A DNA stretch of 64,000 bases from Alphaproteobacteria bacterium (GCA_020445145.1 JAGRHC010000021.1:1-64000); one strand, 5' to 3'. Positions 29,455-38,560 are shown, numbered from the stretch's first letter. Notes: a model not told the origin generated them from the letters alone. Program-made: numbers and translations.

Positions 29455-30807
29455 TTATTTCCCGATACAAAAATCACGGAAGATGACGTCGAGGAGGTCT
29501 TCGACGTCGACGCGGCCGGTCAGGCGGCCAAGGGCGCGGATGGACAGGCGCAAGTCTTCGGCGGCGAGTTCGGGGAGCGGGGCGGTTAGGGCACGGGATA
29601 AACATTCACGGCAATCTTCAAGCGCGGCGCGGTGGCGCGGGCGGGTTAGAGCCGGGCTTTCGTCCTTGCCGATCAGGGCCGCGATTTTACTTTCCAGTGC
29701 GGCGAGAAATTCGGGGAAGCCGCTTCCGGTTTTGGCAGAGATTTTGAGCGGGTTTGACGGGTGGTTCAGGCGCAGATTTTCGTCGGCCTTGTTGATGACG
29801 ATCAGGGCGGTTTCGTCTTCGAGGGCTTGGGTGTGCGGGTCGATGTCTTCCTGAGTGCCGTCATAGAGGAGGATTTTGATGTCGGCTTCGCGGGCGCGGG
29901 TCAGGGCGCGGCGGATGCCCTCGCTTTCGATTGCATCGTGGGAAAGCGTATCGGCGGGGCCGGATTCTTCGAGCTGTTCGGGGCGCAGGCCGGCGGTGTC
30001 GGACAGGATGACCGGGTAGCCACCAATGTCGAGGTGGGTTTCGATGATGTCGCGGGTGGTGCCGGGGAGCGCCGAGACGATGGCAACTTCGCGCTGTGTG
30101 AGGGCGTTGACGAGGCTTGATTTTCCGGCGTTGGGGGCACCGATGACGGCAATTTTAATGCCGCCGCGCAGGCGTTCGCCGCGGCGGTTGTCGCTGAGGT
30201 GGCTGTTGATCGCGTTGGCGAGGGTTTCGATTTCCGGTGTGAGTTTGGGGAGAATGCCTTCGGGGAGGTCCTCGTCGGGGAATTCGAGATCGGCTTCGAC
30301 ATGGGCGAGAATTCTGGTGAGTTTATCGCGCCAGCCATCGTAGAGGGTCGCGAGCGCGCCGTTCATCTGGGAGAGGGCCTGCGCTTTTTGCAGCTCGGTT
30401 TCGGCGTGGATCAGGTCGGCGAGGCCTTCGGCTTCGGTGAGGTCCATTTTGCCGTTCTGGAAGGCGCGGCGGGTGAATTCGCCGGGCTCCGCCATGCGGT
30501 GGGCGGGCTGACGGCTCAGGGTATCCAGAAGATGCTGGATGACGGCGGGGCCGCCATGGACGTGATATTCGACGATGTCTTCACCGGTGAAGCTGTGGGG
30601 GGCCTTAAAGGTAAGGATCAGCGCGGTATCTACGGTTCCACGTGAAACCGGGTCTTTGAGCGTGCTCAAGACGGCCTTACGCAGCGGCGGAAGGGGTTTG
30701 CCGGTGAGTGCCTGCAGGCTTTCAAAGGCGGCAGGGCCGGAGGTGCGTATGATTGCGACGCCGGACGCCGGGCCCCGTGCGCTGGCAAGGGCGAAGATGG
30801 TGTCCAT
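29455..30807 (-). CDS. mnmE: tRNA modification GTPase MnmE
   Basis: MnmE (TrmE) is a GTPase that partners MnmG. The N-terminal folate-binding domain begins MDTIFALASARGPASGVAIIR (split: MDTIFALASARG, PASGVAIIR). The G1 motif GAPNAGKSSLVNAL is near residue 226, with LPGTTRD as switch I and NKAD as G4. The C-terminal FCIGK carries the catalytic Cys. Length 450 is normal. It is separated from mnmG by the hypothetical gene. A parS-like site lies in its N-terminal coding region. Confidence 0.97.
   Translation of the reverse strand: MDTIFALASARGPASGVAIIRTSGPAAFESLQALTGKPLPPLRKAVLSTLKDPVSRGTVDTALILTFKAPHSFTGEDIVEYHVHGGPAVIQHLLDTLSRQPAHRMAEPGEFTRRAFQNGKMDLTEAEGLADLIHAETELQKAQALSQMNGALATLYDGWRDKLTRILAHVEADLEFPDEDLPEGILPKLTPEIETLANAINSHLSDNRRGERLRGGIKIAVIGAPNAGKSSLVNALTQREVAIVSALPGTTRDIIETHLDIGGYPVILSDTAGLRPEQLEESGPADTLSHDAIESEGIRRALTRAREADIKILLYDGTQEDIDPHTQALEDETALIVINKADENLRLNHPSNPLKISAKTGSGFPEFLAALESKIAALIGKDESPALTRPRHRAALEDCRECLSRALTAPLPELAAEDLRLSIRALGRLTGRVDVEDLLDVIFRDFCIGK
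30634..30649. promoter_or_regulatory. parS-like site 6 (within mnmE)
   Basis: GGTTCCACGTGAAACC matches 14 of 16 positions of parS and is itself nearly palindromic. Confidence 0.8.
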
Positions 30808-30811
30808 CAGG

Positions 30812-31075
30812 TTATTCGTCCTTCGATTTTCCGCCTGCGCGCGGCATGGTGGCGCCCATCTGGGACCAGAACATTTTTTGCATCTCGCCCCAGCCTTGCA
30901 CGGTTGCGGGCATCCATGTTTTCACCATTTCTTCGGGGCTTAGATTGCGGAGGTTGTCTTGCATTTTCTTTTCCAATTCCTCCATCATCCGTTCCTGCAT
31001 CGGGACGATATTCGGCAGGCCTAAAAAGACGCGGGCTTCTTCGGGCGTGCATTCGATATCGAATTTGAATTTCAT
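30812..31075 (-). CDS. DUF6489 family protein
   Basis: A small soluble alphaproteobacterial protein of 87 residues, function unknown. It begins MKFKFDIECTPEEARVFLGL and includes PEEMVKTWMPATVQGWGEMQ, the family's helical core, then a basic flexible tail. It lies 5 bp upstream of mnmE on the same strand and is likely co-transcribed with it. The family name is from memory of the N-terminal CTPEEAR-FLGLP pattern. Confidence 0.75.
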   Translation of the reverse strand: MKFKFDIECTPEEARVFLGLPNIVPMQERMMEELEKKMQDNLRNLSPEEMVKTWMPATVQGWGEMQKMFWSQMGATMPRAGGKSKDE

Positions 31076-31195
31076 GGCTTGTTCCTATAGATTGATCGGG
31101 TTGTTTGTCGAAAAAACTGCTTATGACTGTTATACAGAATTTTTTCGCCGCGCGCATGGGGAAATTGGAAAATATAAAACGCATAGGGACTTTTC

Positions 31196-32887
31196 GTGAG
31201 CGAGCCATTTACGCCTGACGATTTACCGCCGAAAAAACACCAGACGATTGTCCGGTCCTTGACGATCGATGAGGGGCTGAAGGATCAGGCGCTGAATACG
31301 GTGCGCGGATTGGTGAAGGGGAACAAGTTTGATCCGGATGATGTCAAGCTGGCGAAGTTTGACGGGGAAGTTCTGCAGTTTCAGGCCGAGACGATTATGC
31401 AGGTTGCGACGAAGATCTCGCGCAAGACGATCGCCGGGCGAGTCAGCGGGCCGGTGCAGGTGGCCAATCAGGTCGATGCAGACACAGCGGTGAATGCCGA
31501 ATATTTGAAATTGATGGGGGACCGGGATATGTCCCGGAAAATCCGCGAGGTTGTCCTGAACAGGGACGATCAGGGATTTGCTCTGGATAAAAATGTAATT
31601 CCGCTGCCGTTCTGGAAGAAGGAGTTTGTCTATTATGAAGGATGTCCGGCCTGCCGGGCGACCGGGACTATTTCCTGCCGGCGGTGCGGCGGGAAAGGCA
31701 TGGAGCTGTGCCCGGAATGCCGGGGCAGTACGAGCGTTACTTGTACCCAGTGTCATGGCGGGCAGCAGATCCAAGGGCCGCAGGGCAATAAAATTCCCTG
31801 CCCGACCTGTCATGGACGGGGGAAGATGTCTTGCCGCTATTGCCGCCAGAGCGGGCGGGTACAGTGCAAGGTTTGCCGGACCAGAGGGGAGACGACTTGC
31901 ACGACCTGTAACGGGCATGCGTGGAACAGCAACATCCTGATTGTTGAAATTGAGGCGCGGACGGCTTTTGAATATCCCAAGGAAGATTTGCCGGAAAAGG
32001 TTGTCGCGATGATCGATGCGCGCGGGGTCAAAATTCGCGAGGATGCGGAGATTCATGTTTCACAGATTGCGACAGATAAGGAAGAAGAGCCGGAGGCTCT
32101 GCAAGGGGGGAAGCCGGTCTACAGAGTGCCTTTGCGGTATGAGGTGATTTTGCCTTATGCGCATACTGAATTTGATATTGGCGGGAAGTCTTATTATTCG
32201 TTTCTGTTCGGGATTACGGGGCGGCTTTCTTATGTGTCGCCGTTTCTGGATGATTTGATCAAGAACGGGGTCCGCAAGCTGGAGGACGCGGCGGAAGGGC
32301 GCGGGGATGTTGCGGAGAATTTGCAGGCCGCGGCGGCCTACCGGACGGTGCGCGAGGTGATTACTTCGGCGGCGCTTTACCCCGTGGGCAAGGCGATGAA
32401 GCGGGTCAAGCAGTTGAACCCGATCGGGCTTTCGGATGATTTGATCAAGGCGATGGTTGCGGCGACGGATACGTCGCTTAAGACGATTACGGATAAGCCA
32501 AGGACTTATGGGATGATCGGGGCGTGCGCGGGGTTTACCGCTCTGTTTGCCGCTTATTTTTTGACGCCTCTGCGCAGTTTGCTGTTGGGCGGACTTGCCA
32601 ATAGCACGATGCATATTGCGGTTGATTTGTTGCTGCTGGGGATGTCGCTTTATCTTGGCGTTTTGGCGATGCAGATTGCGGCGAGCGGGGCACTCCGGCG
32701 CGCGATGAAAGGGATTATTCCGGCGGGGCATGAGAAGAAGATGACGCCGAAGCTCGGGACACAGGGCTTGTGGGCCGGGCTTGGGATTGCGGCGGCTTTT
32801 GTTGTGATGATGGAGCTTTCTCGGCATGTGGGCGCGGGGACGCCGCCGGAGTGGTATGCGGGGATTCTGGCGAAGGCGGGGATTTAG
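31196..32887 (+). CDS. Membrane protein with eight CxxC motifs (double DnaJ-type zinc region)
   Basis: A 563-residue protein of unknown function. Residues 150-238 hold eight CxxC pairs (C150/153, 161/164, 172/175, 183/186, 202/205, 213/216, 224/227, 235/238), several as CxxCxGxG. This is twice the four repeats in the DnaJ zinc region, so up to four zinc ions could bind. Residues 1-145 are a soluble domain with no J-domain HPD motif. After a beta-rich domain (about 245-400) come three membrane helices near 455-472, 480-505 and 525-545. The start is GTG at 31196. It is divergent from the DUF6489 gene. A role as a membrane-tethered chaperone or redox protein is only a guess. Confidence 0.8.
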   Translation: MSEPFTPDDLPPKKHQTIVRSLTIDEGLKDQALNTVRGLVKGNKFDPDDVKLAKFDGEVLQFQAETIMQVATKISRKTIAGRVSGPVQVANQVDADTAVNAEYLKLMGDRDMSRKIREVVLNRDDQGFALDKNVIPLPFWKKEFVYYEGCPACRATGTISCRRCGGKGMELCPECRGSTSVTCTQCHGGQQIQGPQGNKIPCPTCHGRGKMSCRYCRQSGRVQCKVCRTRGETTCTTCNGHAWNSNILIVEIEARTAFEYPKEDLPEKVVAMIDARGVKIREDAEIHVSQIATDKEEEPEALQGGKPVYRVPLRYEVILPYAHTEFDIGGKSYYSFLFGITGRLSYVSPFLDDLIKNGVRKLEDAAEGRGDVAENLQAAAAYRTVREVITSAALYPVGKAMKRVKQLNPIGLSDDLIKAMVAATDTSLKTITDKPRTYGMIGACAGFTALFAAYFLTPLRSLLLGGLANSTMHIAVDLLLLGMSLYLGVLAMQIAASGALRRAMKGIIPAGHEKKMTPKLGTQGLWAGLGIAAAFVVMMELSRHVGAGTPPEWYAGILAKAGI

Positions 32888-32899
32888 ATCTTCCGTTTT

Positions 32900-32941
32900 A
32901 AAAAAGAAAGTGGCCGTTCCGGGATTAACCACGGAACGACC
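32900..32941 (-). terminator. Terminator downstream of the 33-kb secreted-protein gene
   Basis: On the minus strand GGTCGTTCCGTGG and CCCGGAACGGCC pair around TTAAT, followed by ACTTTCTTTTTT. The hairpin also sits just after the plus-strand CxxC-protein stop, but the T-tract favours leftward termination. Confidence 0.75.
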
Positions 32942-32967
32942 AGCGACGCGAGGGACATACTACTTTC

Positions 32968-33498
32968 TTATGAACCGCTTTGTGCGCTTTTGCGCGTGTT
33001 TAGCTGGGCCTGGAGGGCTTGTTCTTTCTGGCAGTTACGGTAGGCGGCGACCTTCATTGCGTGACGGTCTCGTTGGCCTTGGCCGTTTAGGGAAAGAACT
33101 TCTCCAGCAGACTCGGCTTCATGTTTGAAGGCCGGGTTTTCGAGCGGGCCGAGAGCGAATCGGACGCCGAAAGCCATGCTAAGAGCGGCTACTTTGCCAG
33201 CCGTGCGCTGGTTTCGATCTGTAGCGGAACTGGAAGGAGATTCGTGAGAGGAAGTGAGCAGGGGAAGGCACGAATCCGCTACGGACGAGGAGGGAACTTT
33301 TTGAACGTATGACACGTCTTGAATTAAATGGCCTGATGGTGCGCTCAGGGCTGAGGCGGCGGTCCGCTCGAAGGACCAGGCCGCGTTGCCGCTTACGACC
33401 ATCGGCAAAAAGCATATCGCGAAGGAAAAGGAAATCACCCGGACCGGGGAGAACGGTGCGCGAACAAGTGATTTGATATTTGCAAACTCGAAAGACAT
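32968..33498 (-). CDS. Hypothetical exported or membrane-anchored protein
   Basis: A 176-residue product with a hydrophobic stretch near residues 20-38 (VISFSFAICFLPMVVSG) followed by NAA, which fits a signal peptide with a long n-region. The rest is Ser/Ala-rich and ends in a helical charged tail (RDRHAMKVAAYRNCQKEQAL). No family recognised. I use the ATG at 33498; the frame extends to 33567 without support. The following hairpin with a T-tract on the same strand supports a real transcript. Confidence 0.55.
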   Translation of the reverse strand: MSFEFANIKSLVRAPFSPVRVISFSFAICFLPMVVSGNAAWSFERTAASALSAPSGHLIQDVSYVQKVPSSSVADSCLPLLTSSHESPSSSATDRNQRTAGKVAALSMAFGVRFALGPLENPAFKHEAESAGEVLSLNGQGQRDRHAMKVAAYRNCQKEQALQAQLNTRKSAQSGS

Positions 33499-33800
33499 TT
33501 TCGTCCACCTTTTTTTATTTTGAGATCCTTGTTGTCGGATCTTTTCGTTTTGCCCCGACAAGTCCATTTGGCTTGTCTCTACACTTTTATCTCACCATAA
33601 AACATTGGTTATGGCAAACACTATCGTTTCGATTTTTTGGCGGTTTTTCGTTGTTTTTCAAGTAAATAAGGGGAAAATGCCGGGCGTATTTTATTCAAAT
33701 TTTAGGGATCGCAGATTTGTGCGGCGCAGCGCGGGGGTTTTGATTTAGCGTGGGGAGAAGGTCATTTGCTCTCTGGGCAGGATGCTTGAAGATAATTTTA

Positions 33801-33827
33801 ACCACGAAGGACACGAAGACCACAAAG
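33801..33827. repeat. 9-bp-period CACGAAGGA repeat, three units
   Basis: ACCACGAAG, GACACGAAG and ACCACAAAG follow one another without gaps. This CACGAAG-type phase repeat is seen between genes of many environmental bacteria. Function unknown. Confidence 0.6.
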
Positions 33828-33931
33828 ACATCGCACTCTTTTACACTATTCCTGTAAAAGCCGGGACCTTTTTAAGGCAGAGGGTGAAGCATTGTATACG
33901 GGTGGATGGCAGCTACGTTCTTTATTCTTTT

Positions 33932-34002
33932 CTATCATTCTGGGGCGAAGCCGAAGACTCTTCTTCCGCCCGGAGAACCTTCGCTGCTCTCAGGATGACA
34001 GG
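33932..34002. repeat. 71-bp palindromic element with TGTCATCCTGAG-type ends
   Basis: CTATCATTCTGGGGCGAAG at the left mirrors the inverse of CTTCGCTGCTCTCAGGATGACAGG at the right (compare CCTGTCATCCTGAG). An inner GAAGACTCTTC adds a second hairpin. This belongs to the common TGTCATCCTGAG family of intergenic repeats. Lying just past the rho stop, it may protect or end the rho mRNA. Confidence 0.65.
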
Positions 34003-34024
34003 AAAAATGCGAACAAGTTCACGT

Positions 34025-35281
34025 CTACTGGTTCATGCTCTGGAAGAATTCGTCGTTGGACTTGGTTTGTTTGAGTTTGCCCAAGAGGAATTCGACGGCG
34101 TCCACGGTGCCCATCGGGTTGAGGATACGGCGCAGGACCCACATTTTCTGGAGAGTCTCGCGGTCGACCAGAAGTTCTTCTTTTCTGGTCCCGGATTTCT
34201 GGATGTCGATGGCCGGGAAGACGCGTTTGTCGGCCAGCTTGCGGTCGAGGACGATCTCGGAGTTACCGGTCCCTTTGAATTCTTCGAAGATCACCTCGTC
34301 CATGCGGGAGCCGGTGTCGATCAGGGCGGTCGCGATGATGGTCAGGGAGCCTCCTTGTTCGATATTCCGGGCGGCGCCGAAGAAGCGTTTGGGGCGCTGG
34401 AGCGCGTTGGCGTCCACACCGCCGGTCAAAACTTTACCGGAGGATGGCACAACTGTGTTGTAAGCGCGGGCGAGACGGGTAATCGAATCGAGCAGGACGA
34501 CCACATCGCGTTTATGTTCGACGAGGCGTTTTGCCTTTTCCATGACCATCTCGGCGACCTGCACGTGGCGGGAGGCCGGTTCGTCGAAGGTTGAGGAGAC
34601 GACTTCGCCGCGCACAGAGCGCGCCATGTCTGTCACCTCTTCCGGGCGCTCGTCAATCAGAAGGACGATCAAATAAGCGTCCGGGTGATTTTGCGCAATG
34701 GAAGATGCGATATTTTGCATCATGACGGTTTTACCGGTTCTTGGCGGCGCGACGATCAGAGCACGCTGGCCGAAGCCGATCGGGGATGTCAGTTCGATGA
34801 CGCGCTGGACGGTATCTTTTTTCGTCGGGTCGCCCAGTTCGAGCTTGATTTTGCGATCGGGGTAAAGCGGGGTTAAGTTATCGAAGTTGATGCGGTGGCG
34901 GATCTTGTCCGGGGTTTCGTTGCTGATCGAGCCAACGCGGAGGAGCGCGAAGTAACGCTCGGAATCTTTGGGGGCGCGGATTTCGCCTTCGACGATATCC
35001 CCTGTGCGCAGGCCGAAGCGGCGGACTTGTGAGGGGGATACGTAGATGTCATCGGGGCCGGGGAGGTAGTTTTCTTCGGGAGAGCGCAGGAAGCCAAAAC
35101 CGTCTTGCAGAACTTCTAAAACGCCGACGCCGGAAATTGGAACGCCTTGTTGGGCCAGTTGTTTGAGGATCGCAAACATCATGTCCTGTTTGCGCATCGT
35201 GTTGCAATTTTCAACCTCAAGTTCCTCTGCAAAAGCCAAGAGCTCGGCAGGAGAGCGTGTTTTTAATTCCTGTAAATTCAT
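34025..35281 (-). CDS. rho: Transcription termination factor Rho
   Basis: Rho is the hexameric RNA-dependent ATPase that ends transcription. The N-terminal Rho helix domain begins [20 protein letters not shown], the RNA-binding cold-shock fold includes [21 protein letters not shown] (split: [21 protein letters not shown]), and the Walker A is APPRTGKT near residue 180, followed by [13 protein letters not shown]. Length 418 is typical with no insertion. It lies downstream of hemJ on the same strand with a 235-bp gap in which I see no further gene. Confidence 0.98.
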   Translation of the reverse strand: MNLQELKTRSPAELLAFAEELEVENCNTMRKQDMMFAILKQLAQQGVPISGVGVLEVLQDGFGFLRSPEENYLPGPDDIYVSPSQVRRFGLRTGDIVEGEIRAPKDSERYFALLRVGSISNETPDKIRHRINFDNLTPLYPDRKIKLELGDPTKKDTVQRVIELTSPIGFGQRALIVAPPRTGKTVMMQNIASSIAQNHPDAYLIVLLIDERPEEVTDMARSVRGEVVSSTFDEPASRHVQVAEMVMEKAKRLVEHKRDVVVLLDSITRLARAYNTVVPSSGKVLTGGVDANALQRPKRFFGAARNIEQGGSLTIIATALIDTGSRMDEVIFEEFKGTGNSEIVLDRKLADKRVFPAIDIQKSGTRKEELLVDRETLQKMWVLRRILNPMGTVDAVEFLLGKLKQTKSNDEFFQSMNQ

Positions 35282-35516
35282 GAAAGTCTCGCTGTTGACG
35301 ATATTCGGTGGGGCGATGCAAAATTCTGATTTTGCTTGCGTCTCCGACTTGAAATTAAAATATCTTCTATGTTGTTACTAGCTTTTATCTTGGGCCGACT
35401 AATGCGGCATTCCATTATTACCCTTATTTTTTGCGGATTTTTCTCAAGACAAGATTGTTATAACTTTGCTTGACACAAGAGTCAACTATTTATCGTAATT
35501 GATTCGTTGCCGTATT

Positions 35517-35966
35517 TTAAAAGGGTTCAACGACGGCCAAGAAGACCACTGCTATCATGATTATTGTCGGTACTTCGTTAAGAATTCTAAAATACCTGGT
35601 CGATTTTTCGTTTTTGTCGGCGGCGAATTTTTTCACGTGGCGGGCCATAACGTGATGGACGCCGGTTAAGATGCAGACCAGCAGGAATTTGGTGTGGAAC
35701 CAGCCTGCGGACATATAGCTGTCCCAATAGGCGTAGATCATCAGGGAGCCGAAAAGCCATGTGGCGATACTGGCCGGGTTCATGATGTATTTGAGCAGGC
35801 GGCGTTCCATGGTTTTGAACAGTTCGGACTGATCGGAACCTGTGGGGACCTGTGTGTGGTAAACGAAGAGGCGCGGCAGGTAGAGCAAGCCCGCCATCCA
35901 CGCAATCACGGAGATGATGTGCAGAGCGCGGAGGATGTCGAAATTGTAGGCGAGAAAATCTTGCAT
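35517..35966 (-). CDS. hemJ: Protoporphyrinogen oxidase HemJ
   Basis: HemJ is a membrane enzyme that oxidises protoporphyrinogen IX to protoporphyrin IX, using heme as cofactor. It has about four membrane helices. Family residues include the His in LRALHIISVIAWMAGLLYLPR near residue 16 (split: LRALHIISVIAWM, AGLLYLPR) and the loop with RYFRILNEVPTI. Length 149 is normal. It lies 10 bp after hemH in the hemE-hemH-hemJ run, so the last three steps of heme synthesis are together. Confidence 0.93.
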   Translation of the reverse strand: MQDFLAYNFDILRALHIISVIAWMAGLLYLPRLFVYHTQVPTGSDQSELFKTMERRLLKYIMNPASIATWLFGSLMIYAYWDSYMSAGWFHTKFLLVCILTGVHHVMARHVKKFAADKNEKSTRYFRILNEVPTIIMIAVVFLAVVEPF

Positions 35967-35976
35967 GGTTTTTCCT

Positions 35977-37083
35977 TTATAAGGTGCTTGCCGCGCGCAT
36001 GCAACAGCGGGTGAATTTTTCAGGGCATATGCATTTGCCGCCTTCAGCGCAGGTGACGGGTTTTTCTGTGTGGGTTTTCACGAGGGTGGCCAGCGCGTTG
36101 ATGAAGACCGGGTTGGTGCCGACGGTTTTGGCGCGGTAGTAGCCGGGGAGGCCGAGATCTTTGGCCATATGGGCGTATTCTACGTCCAGCTCGACGAGGG
36201 TTTCGACATGTTCCTGGGTGAAGGCGTGGGGGTAGACGATGACCGGTTTGTTGTCGGTGGCGGCCTTGCGCAGGGCTTCCTCGATCGAGGGGCCAATCCA
36301 TTTTAGAGGGCCAACACGGCTTTGGTAGCAGATTTGCCAGTCTACCGGCTGGGATAATGTGTTTGCGGATTCAGATTTCTTGCTATCGCTCGAAATGACA
36401 ATGGATAGTTTCTCGGCGATTTTGGCGGCGGTGCGTTCGCATTGGTGTTGGTAAGGGTCGCCGCCATTGACGATTTTTTCCGGCAGGCCGTGGGCGGAGA
36501 ACAGGATACGCGGGGCGGTATGGCCGTCTTTTTGGGCTTGTTCGATTTTTTCGCGGATGTGGACGGCGGAGGTTTCGAGGAAGCCTTCATTTTCGCTGTA
36601 ACAGCAGATGGTGCTTCGGGGGGCTTTTAGGCCGACTTTATCGGCGGCGCTTTTCCAGCTTTGCAGTGCGGACCATGTGGTGGTGGTCGAGAATTGCGGG
36701 TAGAGGGGAAGCTGGACGATGTGATCGGGGGACCAGCTTTTGACCTCTTCGACAACTTGCGGGGCCATCGGGTGCCAGTAGCGCATGCAGGTGAAGACTT
36801 TGTATTCGATGCCGTTTGCATTTTCGTTCAGGGTTTTTTCAAGGGCGTCTTTTTGCGCGTTGGTGTTTGCCAGCAGCGGGGATTTATCGCCAAGCTCGCG
36901 GTAGCTGTCGCCTGCTTCGCGGCGGGAGCGTTTTATGCTGATGTATTTGGCGAGGAAAAAGCGGATCGGAGCCGGCGCGCCGATGATGTTGGGGTCCATG
37001 AAAAAATTGAACAGGAAAGGTTTTATGGAGTCTTTGGAATCCGGGCCGCCGAGATTGTAGAGGATGACTGCTATTTTTTTCAT
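35977..37083 (-). CDS. hemH: Ferrochelatase with cysteine-rich C-terminus
   Basis: HemH inserts ferrous iron into protoporphyrin IX. It starts MKKIAVILYNLGGPDSKDSI. Other signatures are LFSAHGLPEKIV with the catalytic His near residue 196 and a late Glu in FTQEHVETLVELDVEY (split by the window of the motif). The C-terminus has five cysteines in CAEGGKCICPEKFTRCC, which could hold a [2Fe-2S] cluster as in some alphaproteobacterial ferrochelatases. The start overlaps the hemE stop by ATGA. Confidence 0.95.
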   Translation of the reverse strand: MKKIAVILYNLGGPDSKDSIKPFLFNFFMDPNIIGAPAPIRFFLAKYISIKRSRREAGDSYRELGDKSPLLANTNAQKDALEKTLNENANGIEYKVFTCMRYWHPMAPQVVEEVKSWSPDHIVQLPLYPQFSTTTTWSALQSWKSAADKVGLKAPRSTICCYSENEGFLETSAVHIREKIEQAQKDGHTAPRILFSAHGLPEKIVNGGDPYQHQCERTAAKIAEKLSIVISSDSKKSESANTLSQPVDWQICYQSRVGPLKWIGPSIEEALRKAATDNKPVIVYPHAFTQEHVETLVELDVEYAHMAKDLGLPGYYRAKTVGTNPVFINALATLVKTHTEKPVTCAEGGKCICPEKFTRCCMRAASTL

Positions 37084-38120
37084 GGTTTTGCCTCGCGGAT
37101 GATTTTAACAAGTTGTTCGACATGTTCAATGGGGGTGTCTTTGTGTATGCCGTGGCCGAGGTTGAAGATAAAGGGTCCCTGCCCCAGATCGAGGATGATT
37201 TTTTCGGCGGCGCGTTTGAGGGAGTCGCCTCCGGCCAGAAGGCAGACGGGATCGAGGTTGCCCTGGACCGGGATGAGGGGCTGGAGTGCGCGGGCGGCCC
37301 ATTTGGTATCGGTGGCGGAATCCAGGCCGATGGCGTCTATGCCTGCTTCTTGCGCGAAAATATGGGCGTTTTGTCCGGCGCCGCGCGGGAAGCCGATGAT
37401 CGGGGTATGGGGGTGTGATTGTTTTATGATTTTAACAATTTCACGGATGGGCTGGAGAGACCATTGGTGGAACTGGTGGGAATCCAGCGCGCCTGCCCAG
37501 CTGTCGAAAATCTGGAGGGCCTGGGCGCCGGCGTTGATCTGTTTGATCAGGTAGGCGGCGGTGGCTTCGATCAGGATGTCGATGAGTTGCGCGAAGGCTT
37601 CGGGGTTTTGGTAAGCCATGAGTTTGGTTTTGAGGAAATCACGGCTGGAGCCGCCTTCGATCATGTAGGAGGCGACCGTCCATGGGGCTCCGGCAAAGCC
37701 AATCAGGGCGGTTTCGGTGAGGCCTTCGGATTTGAGCATGTTCCGGGTTTTTTTGATCGCTTCGTAGACCGGGGTCAGGGTGGTTTCGAAATTTTTATAA
37801 TTTAATTTTTTGAACTCTTCCGGGGTGGTTAAGGGATCGAGTTTGGGGCCTTCGCCAGCGACGAATTCGAGATGCTGGCCGAGCGCATGCGGGATGACGA
37901 GGATGTCGGAGAAGATGATGGCTGCGCTCATCTGAAAACGGCGGATGGGCTGGATGGTGATTTCTGCGGCCATGTCCGGGTTGTAGGCCATCGCAAGAAA
38001 ACCTCCTGCTTTTTCGCGTAAAGCGCGGTATTCAGGGAGATAACGGCCTGCTTGACGCATAAACCAGAACGGGATGCTGTCGGTTTTTTGTCCTGCCAGG
38101 GTTTGTAAAAAATTGCTCAT
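37080..38120 (-). CDS. hemE: Uroporphyrinogen decarboxylase
   Basis: HemE converts uroporphyrinogen III to coproporphyrinogen III. The N-terminal signature PFWFMRQAGRYLPEYRALR holds the substrate-binding Arg residues, and GFAGAPWTVASYMIEGG follows near residue 142. Length 346 is typical. It heads the hemE-hemH-hemJ operon. In Caulobacter and Rickettsia the region upstream of hemE carries the replication origin; here a 440-bp gap is in that place. Confidence 0.97.
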   Translation of the reverse strand: MSNFLQTLAGQKTDSIPFWFMRQAGRYLPEYRALREKAGGFLAMAYNPDMAAEITIQPIRRFQMSAAIIFSDILVIPHALGQHLEFVAGEGPKLDPLTTPEEFKKLNYKNFETTLTPVYEAIKKTRNMLKSEGLTETALIGFAGAPWTVASYMIEGGSSRDFLKTKLMAYQNPEAFAQLIDILIEATAAYLIKQINAGAQALQIFDSWAGALDSHQFHQWSLQPIREIVKIIKQSHPHTPIIGFPRGAGQNAHIFAQEAGIDAIGLDSATDTKWAARALQPLIPVQGNLDPVCLLAGGDSLKRAAEKIILDLGQGPFIFNLGHGIHKDTPIEHVEQLVKIIREAKP

Positions 38121-38560
38121 GGTTTTTCCCTTGATGGGTTTTATCGGTTCCTCGAATTTTTCCGAAGATAAAGAGAAAATAAAAAATAAAAAGTATTTTT
38201 AAAAAGGTTTTAGAAAGATGTAGGGGCTGTGGGTCGTGGGGATTAATTTTATTCCGGATTTCATACACATTATGCGTTTGTGTGAGTCTGGCGGTTGCTT
38301 TTCGATTCGAGCGATTTCCACACATAAGTCATTTGTAAACATTTTTACTTTCACACATGTGCGGGAGTCAGGGTTGGAGGTTCGGGAAAAATTCGGGGTA
38401 ACTTCATCCCCGGATTTATACAAGAATGACACAAATATTCTCACACAGAGTTTTCCCGTGGGGACGTTTTTTAAGGGTTTGGACGAGAAGTCTTGATTTT
38501 CCAAGAGTATCGTCGATAATCGGGGAGTGTAACACTTTTCTATAAGGCGAATCGTTTCTT
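38121..38560. other. 440-bp gap upstream of hemE, candidate origin region
   Basis: No gene is evident. It has an AT-rich block (38158-38220), two related segments CCGGATTTCATACACA (38264) and CCGGATTTATACAAG (38411), and five CACA-containing motifs in one orientation that resemble loose DnaA boxes (TTATNCACA), though none is perfect. hemE-adjacent origins are known in Caulobacter and Rickettsia. Against this, no G/C-skew switch is apparent here by eye. Confidence 0.3.

Larger units (their letters stand above)
33499..34024. other. Non-coding gap with repeat remnants
   Basis: No convincing gene. An AT-rich stretch (33500-33720) could hold the promoter of the leftward gene. At 33801-33827 there is a 9-bp-periodic repeat (ACCACGAAGGACACGAAGAC and on), and at 33932-34002 a palindromic element that ends 23 bp from the rho stop. 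Confidence 0.6.

Noticed and set aside
31223-32056. Long frame opposite the eight-CxxC gene
   Set aside because: It is an antisense shadow; the CxxC spacing on the plus strand is clearly selected.
35629-35644. parS-like TTTTTCACGTGGCGGG in hemJ
   Set aside because: Matches only the core CACGTG and T-rich left side; consistent with chance.
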